From Massilia forsythiae (GTDB taxonomy: Bacteria; Pseudomonadota; Gammaproteobacteria; Burkholderiales; Burkholderiaceae_D): a DNA stretch of 64,000 nucleotides. Each line of letters starts with the position of its first letter. The first letter of the stretch is position 1. The stretch spans positions 1,922,001 through 1,986,000 of the forward strand of contig NZ_CP051685.1 in assembly GCF_012849555.1 (NCBI RefSeq), read 5' to 3'. Position numbers and translations under genes: made by a program. Under the pieces are notes generated by a model. The model was given only the letters and a program-made list of their open reading frames with translations. It did no database searches and was not told the DNA's origin. This document shows positions 57,038 to 64,000 of this stretch, piece after piece.

Positions 57038-57669
57038 GTGCGGGCGCGCCGGGCACCATCGCGGATGGCATCGCCAGCGAAGACGTCGCCGCCGATGGCG
57101 CCTTCCGCCACCTGTCCGGCATCGACGGCATCGCCGTCGACCTGCGCTACGCCACGCCGAACAATTTCATCGGGCGCGACCTGTATGCGCCGTTCGACTG
57201 CGCCTGGCTGCACCGCGACGCCGCCGCCGCACTGGAACGGGCCGTGGCCTGGCTGGCGGCGCACCGATCCGGCCACACCCTGCTGGTGCTGGACGCCCTG
57301 CGTCCGCAGCGCGTGCAGCAGCAATTGTGGGATGCGCTGGCCGGCACCGGCCTGCAGCCGTACCTGGCCGACCCGGCGCGCGGCTCGATTCACTCGTACG
57401 GCATGGCGCTCGACCTCACCATCCTCGACGAGGAAGGGCGCGAACTCGACATGGGCACCGGTTTCGACGACATGAGCGCGCTGTCGCACCCGGCGCTGGA
57501 AGCGCGCTTCCTGGCCAGCGGCGAACTCGCCCCGGGCCAGGCCGCCAACCGCCAGCTGCTGCGCGACGCCATGTTCCAGGCCGGCTTCGTCGGCATCAAT
57601 ACCGAGTGGTGGCACTTCGACTGCGGCGACCGCAACCTGGTGCGCCAGACCTTCCGCCGCGTGTTGTGA
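57034..57669 (+). CDS. ddpX: D-alanyl-D-alanine dipeptidase (VanX/DdpX family)
   Basis: 211 residues. Zinc peptidase M15D: IDLRYAT-type start (AVDLRYATPNNFIGRDLY), LLVLDALRPQRVQQQLWDAL, SIHSYGMALDLTILDE with His121 and Asp in the SxHxxGxAxD motif, DDMSALSH, and NTEWWHFDCG near 190 with the catalytic Glu and third zinc His. It splits D-Ala-D-Ala for reuse of D-alanine. GTG at 57034 overlaps the lysR stop by four bases with GAAGG six bases upstream; ATG at 57028 is possible. No van genes accompany it, so this is catabolic or recycling, not resistance. Confidence 0.93.
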   Translation: MSAGAPGTIADGIASEDVAADGAFRHLSGIDGIAVDLRYATPNNFIGRDLYAPFDCAWLHRDAAAALERAVAWLAAHRSGHTLLVLDALRPQRVQQQLWDALAGTGLQPYLADPARGSIHSYGMALDLTILDEEGRELDMGTGFDDMSALSHPALEARFLASGELAPGQAANRQLLRDAMFQAGFVGINTEWWHFDCGDRNLVRQTFRRVL

Positions 57670-57812
57670 CCGTAGTCCGCGCCGCTGTCGCGCCACGCTG
57701 ACGCCGCCGCCGCACGCTTGAGCAAGCTCAGTTTCGACCCCGTCCCGAACCGGAAAATCGCAGCATCCGATGCAGGGCGGGTAACCGTCCACCCCAACAC
57801 GAGGAGGTGTGC

Positions 57813-58826
57813 ATGAGAAGCTCGATAATGGCCGGCGTGGGCGGCATGGTTGCGGCCACGGCCGTGCTGGCGGGATGCAGCAGTACCGGGAACAACGAGA
57901 TTGCCGCCCACGACACGACGGTCGAGTACTACCGCGTGTTCGACATCAAGACCACTGCCGCCGCCGACGCGGTGGTCAGGGCCGCCAGCACCGGCATCAG
58001 CCGCAACGTCAAGGATGCCGTGGTGGCGACCCCGGCCGCCGCGCCGGTGACCGACCAGCCGGGCCGCTTCAGGATGGCCGATGCCGCTTCCGCGCCCCCC
58101 GGCACGCCCGTGGACAAGGGACCGAGCTGCGACGGCGCTTCCTGGACCGCCAAGGCTGCGCCGCAGGTGCGCGGCGGCGACAACATGAACCTGGTCGCCT
58201 GCCTGTTCCCGTACAAGACCGGCTATCACCTCGACATGTACGCCGTGTTCACCAAGCCCGAGGGCGGCTGGCTGGCCTGGCCCCGCAGGGTCGGCGGCAT
58301 GATGATGGGCACTCCGGAAAAATTCACCGAGACCACCATGATGGACCTGGTGCGCGCGATCCGCGAGGGCACCGGCGCCACCGTGTCGCTGGTCGAGGCC
58401 CGGCCCGACCTGGCAGGCACCGCCTGGCTGCAATCCGGGCCAAACGCCCCGCTGGGCAAGGCGCCGTTGTATGCCTCGTCGTCGTCGGCGGCGCCTGCCG
58501 CGCCGGTGGCCGCCGCGCCCGCCGCGGGGATGGCGGACCCGGCCACGGCGGTCGTCACGCATCCGGTCGCCGCGCCGGGTGAGCCGGCCGCGGCGCCAGC
58601 GGCGGCATCGGTACCGGCAGCAGCAGCGGCGGCACCGGCACCGGCACCGGCGGCACCGGCGCCATCGGTAGCGGCGACACCGCCACCCCCAGCCTTACCA
58701 ACGTCAGCGGCGACCCCTTCAGCACCAGCCGTACCGGCGCCGGCACCGGTAGCGGCCCCCCGGGCAGGCAGCGCAGCGCAGACCGTGGCGCCACAAGCGA
58801 GTACGGCCACGGGTGCTGCCCGCTGA
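57813..58826 (+). CDS. hypothetical lipoprotein with Ala/Pro-rich C-terminal half
   Basis: 337 residues. Lipobox VLAGC at Cys22, preceded by a short hydrophobic stretch. A globular middle (YRVFDIKTTAAADAVVRAASTG, NLVACLFPYKTGYHLDMYAVFTKPEGGWLAWPRRV, TTMMDLVRAIREGTGATVSLV) is not recognised. From about residue 225 it is almost only Ala/Pro, like a wall-spanning linker. GAGGAGGT precedes the ATG strongly. It lies downstream of vanX by 143 bp and convergent with dacB. Role in the envelope is plausible only by neighbourhood. Confidence 0.78.
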   Translation: MRSSIMAGVGGMVAATAVLAGCSSTGNNEIAAHDTTVEYYRVFDIKTTAAADAVVRAASTGISRNVKDAVVATPAAAPVTDQPGRFRMADAASAPPGTPVDKGPSCDGASWTAKAAPQVRGGDNMNLVACLFPYKTGYHLDMYAVFTKPEGGWLAWPRRVGGMMMGTPEKFTETTMMDLVRAIREGTGATVSLVEARPDLAGTAWLQSGPNAPLGKAPLYASSSSAAPAAPVAAAPAAGMADPATAVVTHPVAAPGEPAAAPAAASVPAAAAAAPAPAPAAPAPSVAATPPPPALPTSAATPSAPAVPAPAPVAAPRAGSAAQTVAPQASTATGAAR

Positions 58827-58882
58827 GCCGGCTGCCAGAAAGATGCGCGTGGCAGTGGCCCAGCGAATGTCTTGCCGAATCC

Positions 58883-60442
58883 TTACGGCTGGGCCGGCAA
58901 CTGCGCCGGTGCCGGCATCCGGGACGGCGCGCCGAACTGGCCCGGCACGCCTTGCACCGGCTGAGGCGGGAAACCCGGCGGTGTACCATCCAGGCGCGCC
59001 ACCCAGTCGACCAGCGCATCGAGCACCAGGCGCCCGCGGCCATTACTGACCAGTTCGCTGTTGACCATCGCGACCAGCACGCATTGCCGGCCGCCGGCAT
59101 CCGGCACGTAGCCGGCCAGCGCCACCACGTTCTTGAGCGAGCCGGTCTTCAGGCGCGCGCGGCCGGCCGCCGGACTGCCGGGCAGGCGCCGGCGCATGGT
59201 GCCGTCGACGGCGACGATCGGCATGCTGGCCATGAATTCGGGCGCCCAGTTGCTGCGCAGCCCGGCCTGCAGCACGCCGGCCATCTGCACCGGGGTGATG
59301 CGCTCGCTGCGCGACAGGCCGGAACCGTTTTCGAGCACCAGGCCGGTGTCAACGATGCCCTTGGCGCGCAGCCAGGCGCGGATCACGTTGTCGGTACGCG
59401 CCAGCGTCAGCACTGCGCTGCCCGGCTGCGGCCGGCTGCCCAGCAGCGGGTCCGGCGCCAGCGCGCCCAGGCTCAGGAACAGCGTGCGCGCCAGCGCGTT
59501 GTCCGAGGGCTTGTTGGTGTCGCGTACCACTTCCGGCAGCGCGCGCGCCACGTGTTCGGCCAGCAGGCGCGCTTCCGGCGGCGTGGCGCCCTCGACCGTG
59601 GGGGCGGCGATGCTGCCGCCCAGCCGTTTCCAGGTGAAGCGGAACAGGCGGTCGAGGTATTCCTGGCGGTCGAGCACGTTGATCGCGTAATTGGCCGTGC
59701 AATTTTTCGGGAAGCTGCCGTGCAACATGACCTTGATGCCGCCGTCGGCTTGCGGCAGCGCTTCCGGGGTCTTCCAGCCGTCTTCCCACTTGTCGCAATC
59801 GGCATTGGTGAGGGTCATATCGGAGGCGACTGTCACGCCTTCCAGTTCGGGCTGCATCGCCAGCGTCAGGCGTCCGCCGTCCGCGCGCAGGTCGAGCTGC
59901 AGCATGTTCTTGTTGACCAGCAGGGCGTCCGGAATCACGTTGTAGTACGCCTCCGGGTATTCGTCGAAGGGTGCGACACCGAGGTCGAGGCGGGCCGGGT
60001 TGAACAGCTGGCGGTCGATTACCAGGCGCCCTTCGATGCGGCGGATGCCCTGGTTGCGCAGGCTGCGCAGCATCGTGGTCAAGGCCTCGGTCGAAAAGTC
60101 CGCGTCGGCGCCGCCGCGCAGCACCAGGTCGCCCTGCAGCGCGTCGCCCTGCAGCGGCGCCGTGGTGCGCAGTTCGGTGCGGCCGCGAAAGACCGGGCCC
60201 AATTGCTCCAGGGCAGCCAGCGTCGTCACCAGCTTCATGGTGGAGGCCGGCTGCATGGGACGGTCGGCCAGGTGCGACAGCACGGTATCGTTGCCGCGCA
60301 GCACTAGCACGCTCAGCGCGCTCTCGGGAATGGCCGTGCTGCGCAGCACGCCGGCCACCGGTTCGGGCAGCTGGGCCAGCGCCGGCAGCGGCAACCACGC
60401 GGCCAGGGTCAGCGCCGCGAGCGAGGGGAAAGGACGAAACAT
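58883..60442 (-). CDS. dacB: D-alanyl-D-alanine carboxypeptidase/endopeptidase, PBP4 (peptidase S13)
   Basis: 519 residues. Signal peptide then the penicillin-binding fold: catalytic Ser67 and Lys70 in PASTMKLVTTL, second motif SDN near residue 314 (KPSDNALARTLFLS), third motif KTGS near 433. An insert domain between motifs 1 and 2 is typical of S13 (LVIDRQLFNPARLDLG, YNVIPDALLVNKNML). It removes terminal D-Ala and cuts cross-links in the periplasm. A proline-rich tail follows. Same strand and just downstream of the SpmAB fusion (87 bp), probably co-transcribed. Confidence 0.95.
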   Translation of the reverse strand: MFRPFPSLAALTLAAWLPLPALAQLPEPVAGVLRSTAIPESALSVLVLRGNDTVLSHLADRPMQPASTMKLVTTLAALEQLGPVFRGRTELRTTAPLQGDALQGDLVLRGGADADFSTEALTTMLRSLRNQGIRRIEGRLVIDRQLFNPARLDLGVAPFDEYPEAYYNVIPDALLVNKNMLQLDLRADGGRLTLAMQPELEGVTVASDMTLTNADCDKWEDGWKTPEALPQADGGIKVMLHGSFPKNCTANYAINVLDRQEYLDRLFRFTWKRLGGSIAAPTVEGATPPEARLLAEHVARALPEVVRDTNKPSDNALARTLFLSLGALAPDPLLGSRPQPGSAVLTLARTDNVIRAWLRAKGIVDTGLVLENGSGLSRSERITPVQMAGVLQAGLRSNWAPEFMASMPIVAVDGTMRRRLPGSPAAGRARLKTGSLKNVVALAGYVPDAGGRQCVLVAMVNSELVSNGRGRLVLDALVDWVARLDGTPPGFPPQPVQGVPGQFGAPSRMPAPAQLPAQP

Positions 60443-60529
60443 GCTGCTCCTTTTTTTAGCGATGAACCGCTGGCATGGGCCGCAGGGCAGGGCTAAGGCA
60501 ACGCAGCCCCGCGCTTGTGCCGGTGGCGC

Positions 60530-61768
60530 TCAGCCGAAGAATACGTAGGCGACGGCAATCGCCGCGACGATGCCGGCCAGGTCCGCGATCAGGCCGCAGG
60601 AAATCGCATAGCGGGTCTTGCGTACGCCGACCGAGCCGAAATACAGCGCGACGATATAGAAGGTGGTGTCGGCCGAGCCCTGGAAGATGCAGGCCAGGCG
60701 GCCGACGAAGGAATCCACGCCGTAGGTCTTCATGGCGTCGATCATCATCGCCTTGGAACCGCTGCCGGACAGCGGCTTCATCAGCGCGGTCGGCAGCGCC
60801 GGGGTGAACGCGGTGTCCAGGCCCATCTTCATGAACACCCATTCCATGCCGTTCACGACGAAGCCGAGCACGCCCGAATTGCGGATCACGGAAATCGCCA
60901 CCAGCATGCCGACCAGGTAGGGGATGATGGTCAGCGAGGTCTGGATGCCGCCCTTGGCGCCTTCGATGAAGGTCTCGTACACGTTCACGCCCTTGCGCAG
61001 CGCGCCCAAGATGAACACGATGATGATCGAGAACAGCAGCAAATTGCTGGCCAGCTTGGAAACGGTCTCGATTTCCGGCTTGGTCAAAAAAGCGGTGAAA
61101 TACCAGATCAGCAGCGCGATCGCCGCCGTCATGCCGCCCAGCCAGCCCAGCACCACGCCGTTGAGCAGGTTGATGCGCTGGCGGATCGACACCGCGACGA
61201 TGCCGGTGACGGTGGCGACGTAGGTCGCGATCATGCAGGGAATGAAGATGTCGGACGGGTCCCTGGCGCCCAGGATGGCGCGCTGGGCCATGATCGCCAG
61301 CGGAATCAGGGTCAGGCCCGAGGTGTGCAGCACCAGGAACATGATTTGCGCATTGCTGGCGGTGTCTTTCTGCGGATTCAGGGTCTGCAGGCTTTCCATC
61401 GCCTTCAAGCCGAAGGGCGTGGCGGCATTGTCCAGGCCGAGCAGGTTGGCCGAGAAATTCATCACCATGTGGCCGGTGGCCGGATGGTCTTTCGGCACGT
61501 CCGGGAAGATGCGCGAAAAGAAGGGCGCGATGACCTTCGCCAGCCAGCCGATGACGCCGGCCTTTTCGCCGATGTTCATGATGCCCAGCCACAGCGTCAT
61601 CACGCCGGCCAGGGGCAGGGCGATGTCCATCACGCCGGTCTTGGCGGAATCGAAGGTGCCGTCGATGATGCGCTTGAAGATCTCGGTATCGCCCAGGAAG
61701 ATCCATTGGGCCAGCGCCGCAATAAAACCAACCAGGAAAAAGCCGATCCAGATGTAATTCAGAGCCAT
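60530..61768 (-). CDS. fused SpmA-SpmB (nucleoside-recognition/Gate domain) membrane protein
   Basis: 412-residue integral membrane protein. The N-terminal half matches SpmA (MALNYIWIGFFLVGFIAALAQ, DIALPLAGVMTLWLGIMNIGEKAGVIGWL, MVMNFSANLLGLDNAATPFGLKAM, ASNAQIMFLVLHTSGLTLIP); the C-terminal half matches SpmB (YETFIEGAKGGIQTSLTIIPYLVGMLVAI, GSGSKAMMIDAM, ACIFQGSADTTFYIVALYFGSVGV). In Bacillus the separate proteins work with DacB in spore cortex dehydration. Here they are fused and next to dacB. Around ten helices are visible. Substrate unknown. Confidence 0.9.
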   Translation of the reverse strand: MALNYIWIGFFLVGFIAALAQWIFLGDTEIFKRIIDGTFDSAKTGVMDIALPLAGVMTLWLGIMNIGEKAGVIGWLAKVIAPFFSRIFPDVPKDHPATGHMVMNFSANLLGLDNAATPFGLKAMESLQTLNPQKDTASNAQIMFLVLHTSGLTLIPLAIMAQRAILGARDPSDIFIPCMIATYVATVTGIVAVSIRQRINLLNGVVLGWLGGMTAAIALLIWYFTAFLTKPEIETVSKLASNLLLFSIIIVFILGALRKGVNVYETFIEGAKGGIQTSLTIIPYLVGMLVAISVIRNSGVLGFVVNGMEWVFMKMGLDTAFTPALPTALMKPLSGSGSKAMMIDAMKTYGVDSFVGRLACIFQGSADTTFYIVALYFGSVGVRKTRYAISCGLIADLAGIVAAIAVAYVFFG

Positions 61769-61999
61769 GTGCGTGTCGTTCGGTTCAGGCCGGCGGCCTG
61801 GGGGTAAGAATCGGGGGCGTGGCACCTGCGACGGCGGCAACGCGCTGGTGCGTGCCTGCGCTCGATTGTCCAGCGCAGAGTATAGGTGCACGGCAAGCTG
61901 CAAGGATGAAAGAATGCAGCCGGGCTATGTATAAAAGTTATGCGTATTGCTGCGCATCCTCCCTCGGCCTATGATACGCAACGTTTCCAGGACCCCGCC

Positions 62000-63976
62000 A
62001 TGCCGACTTTCCGCACCCTCGCCGCCGCTGCCCTGCTGACCTTGCAGTCCACTTCGATGCTGCTGCCGGGCAGCGCCCCGGCCGCGGTGCCGGCGCCGGT
62101 AACGGCAGCGGCGCCCAAGGTCTTGCACATGTTCCTGTCGACCAGCGAAACCGGCCTCGATCCGGCGGTGGCGTCCGACATCGCCACGTTATCCCTGCTG
62201 GAAAACCTGTTCGACCCATTGCTGCGCTACGATTACCTGGCGCGCCCCGTGAAATTGCAGGGCAACACGGCGACCGGCTTGCCCGAGGTGTCGCCCGATG
62301 GCCTGACCTACACGTTTCATTTGCGTCCCGGCATCCGTTTCACGCCGGACCCGGCGTTCAAGAATTCGCCGCGCGCGCAGACGCGCGAGGTCACGGCCCA
62401 GGATTACGTCTACAGCATCACCCGCCTGTACGACCCGGCGCTGAAATCGCCATGGTCGTTCCTGTTCGAAGGTAAATTGCTGGGCGACGGCGCGCTGAAG
62501 GACAAGTTCAACGTCGACACGGCGATTCCCGGCCTGCAGGCGCTCGACCGGCATACCCTGCGCATCCGCTTGGCCGCGCCCGACAACAATTTCCTGTTTT
62601 ACCTGGCGACGCCGGCCAGCGCCGTGGTGGCGCGCGAAGTGATCGAGGCCTATCCCGGCCAGGCCGGCAACCACCCGGTCGGCACCGGCCCCTTCATGCT
62701 GGGCGACTGGAAGCGCAGCGACCGCATCGTGCTGCTGGCGAATCCGGAGTCGACGGCGGTGTTCCATAGCGATGCGTTCGCCGGCGAAGGCAGTACGCCT
62801 GCGGGTGCGCATGCCGGCAACGGTACTGCGCAGAGCGGCGATGCCGGCGACCGCGCCATCGCCGCCGCGCTCGAGGGGCAACGCTTGCCGCGCGTCGACC
62901 GTGTCGACATCAAGATTGCCGAGGAATTCCAGGGCCGCATGCTCGGCTTCCTGAACGGCGAATACGATTACCTGGAGCAGGTGCCGGAATCGATGACCGA
63001 GATGGTGATCCGCAACGGCCAGCTGAAGCCGGACCTGGCGGCGCGCGGCATGCAGTTATATCGCTTCCCGGTGCTGCAGACCTACTACATGTGGATGAAC
63101 ATGCGCGATCCGGTGCTGGGCGGCTACGGCAAGGACCGCATCGCGCTGCGCCGCGCCATTTCCCTCAGCTACGACAGCGCCGAGGATATCGCCCTGCTGA
63201 AGAAGGGTTTCGCGATGAAGGCCGAGTCGCCGCTGCCGCCCGGCGTGCTCGGCTACGACGCCGCCTACCGCAGCCCGGTGCCGCACGACGTGGCGCTGGC
63301 CAACGCGCTGCTGGACCGCTACGGCTACGGCGAGCGCGACCCGGACGGGTTCCGGCGCCAGCCGAAACGCGCCGGCATGCCGGCCGCCGGATCGCCGGCC
63401 GCCGGGTCGCCGGCCGCCGGATCGCCGGCCGCCGCCAAGGGTGCCGGGACGACCGGCGCGACCGAGCCGCTGACGCTGGTGATGAGCAGCGAAGCCACGG
63501 TCGGCGGGCGCCTGCGCGACGAGCTATGGCGCAAATGCCTGAATGCGGTCGGCCTGCGCGTGGTCTTCAAATCGGACAAGAAGACCGAGATCATCAAGGG
63601 CTCGCGCCTGGGGACCGTGCAAATGTTCGAGAGTAACTGGATCGCCGACTTCCCCGACGGCGACAATTTTTACCAGTTGCTGTACGGCCCGAACGCGGGG
63701 CGCGCCAACTATGCGCGCTTCGACCTGCCCGCTTACAACGTCCGCTACGAGCAAGCGCGCCAATTGACCGACGGTCCGGCGCGCCAGAAGCTGTACTTCG
63801 AGATGAACCAGCTGATCCACGCCTACAACCCGTGGGTGCCGCTGACGCACGTACTGTCGGCCGACATCCGCCAGCCGTGGCTAAAAAACTACAAGCGCCA
63901 CCCGGTCGAATTCACCCAATGGCGTTACCTGGATGTCGATGTTGTAGAAAGAGCACGGGCGACACGGGGCCGCTGA
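62000..63976 (+). CDS. ABC transporter family 5 substrate-binding protein (oligopeptide/murein-peptide type)
   Basis: 658 residues. Signal peptide (MPTFRTLAAAALLTLQSTSMLLPGSAPAA) then an SBP_bac_5 fold: TGLDPAVASDIATLSLLENLFDPLL, LPEVSPDGLTYTFHLRPGIRFTPDP, TAQDYVYSITRLYDPA, GTGPFMLGDWKRSDRIVL, and near the C-terminus ELWRKCLNAVGLRVVF, NWIADFPDGDNFYQLLYGPN. It binds peptides in the periplasm. A Gly/Ala-rich insert (GSTPAGAHAGNGTAQSGDAGD) and a tandem PAAGS repeat interrupt the lobes. No permease is seen before the window ends 24 bp later. AGGA lies before the ATG. Confidence 0.9.
   Translation: MPTFRTLAAAALLTLQSTSMLLPGSAPAAVPAPVTAAAPKVLHMFLSTSETGLDPAVASDIATLSLLENLFDPLLRYDYLARPVKLQGNTATGLPEVSPDGLTYTFHLRPGIRFTPDPAFKNSPRAQTREVTAQDYVYSITRLYDPALKSPWSFLFEGKLLGDGALKDKFNVDTAIPGLQALDRHTLRIRLAAPDNNFLFYLATPASAVVAREVIEAYPGQAGNHPVGTGPFMLGDWKRSDRIVLLANPESTAVFHSDAFAGEGSTPAGAHAGNGTAQSGDAGDRAIAAALEGQRLPRVDRVDIKIAEEFQGRMLGFLNGEYDYLEQVPESMTEMVIRNGQLKPDLAARGMQLYRFPVLQTYYMWMNMRDPVLGGYGKDRIALRRAISLSYDSAEDIALLKKGFAMKAESPLPPGVLGYDAAYRSPVPHDVALANALLDRYGYGERDPDGFRRQPKRAGMPAAGSPAAGSPAAGSPAAAKGAGTTGATEPLTLVMSSEATVGGRLRDELWRKCLNAVGLRVVFKSDKKTEIIKGSRLGTVQMFESNWIADFPDGDNFYQLLYGPNAGRANYARFDLPAYNVRYEQARQLTDGPARQKLYFEMNQLIHAYNPWVPLTHVLSADIRQPWLKNYKRHPVEFTQWRYLDVDVVERARATRGR
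63381..63434 (+). repeat. 15-bp tandem repeat within the substrate-binding protein gene
   Basis: CGGCCGCCGGATCGC at 63381-63395 is repeated at 63396-63410 (one A to G change) and 63411-63425, followed by a partial fourth unit. It encodes PAAGS repeats, a low-complexity linker likely to vary by slippage in steps of five residues. Confidence 0.9.
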
Positions 63977-64000
63977 GTGTTTTGGTGAGTTTTTCCTCAA

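Noticed and set aside
57034..57669. Vancomycin-resistance operon
   Set aside because: Only the VanX-like dipeptidase is present; no VanA/H ligase or dehydrogenase or VanRS, so a recycling role fits better.
63381..63434. CRISPR-like tandem repeat
   Set aside because: Units are directly abutting with no spacers and lie in a coding frame.

Overview
This 64 kb window is a dense, GC-rich chromosomal segment of a Gram-negative bacterium. The gene content and order (fdsGBAD formate dehydrogenase, the rsmI/yraN/diaA/dolP cluster, a biotin operon joined to leucine degradation, outer-membrane TonB receptor, DUF6600/FecR protein) point to Betaproteobacteria, order Burkholderiales, most like Oxalobacteraceae (Massilia/Telluria group). 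The taxonomic placement is an inference from gene content and codon bias. I see no rRNA, prophage, complete IS or CRISPR. One tRNA (Pro-UGG) is present.

Layout. 0-4 kb: end of a molybdate importer (modB partial, modC), a REP-like repeat cluster, a secreted beta/gamma-crystallin protein and an XdhC-type molybdoenzyme maturation factor. 4-16 kb: glutaminyl cyclase, an MDR oxidoreductase, an SDR-DoxX membrane fusion coupled to a DUF2269 protein, a TonB receptor, a c-di-GMP GGDEF-EAL gene that is frameshifted by a 23-bp perfect palindrome, DUF808, a solitary RHH protein, HU and LysE. 16-20.3 kb: a large FecR/DUF6600 secreted protein and a PIN toxin-antitoxin pair of lower GC, followed by a 172-bp MITE-like element and a 39-bp perfect palindrome. 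20.3-22.5 kb: ybeD-lipB-lipA lipoate pathway.

22.5-29 kb: NAD-linked molybdenum formate dehydrogenase operon fdsG-fdsB-fdsA-fdsD (no fdsC here) with a divergent ModE-HTH/periplasmic-binding-like regulator. 29-36.5 kb: a SUV3-like RNA helicase, then TlpA-like thioredoxin, dolP, a DiaA/GmhA-like SIS protein, yraN and divergent rsmI, and tRNA-Pro with a clear terminator. 36.5-47.7 kb: one co-directional block on the minus strand, mccB-liuC-bioA-bioF-bioD-bioB-mccA-ghrA-hmgL, in which the complete biotin synthesis set is nested inside leucine/isovalerate catabolism, whose carboxylase needs biotin.

48-64 kb: cell-wall turnover region: dadA; murQ-ampG-digH-like hydrolase-BadF-type sugar kinase-amiD-lysR-vanX/ddpX on the plus strand; then PBP4 (dacB) and a fused SpmA-SpmB membrane protein on the minus strand; and a family 5 peptide-binding protein. 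Together these could import or salvage anhydro-muropeptides, strip peptides, convert MurNAc-6P to GlcNAc-6P, hydrolyse D-Ala-D-Ala and oxidise D-amino acids. The coupling of SpmAB with a D-Ala-D-Ala carboxypeptidase repeats the sporulation operon logic of Bacillus in a presumably non-sporulating organism.
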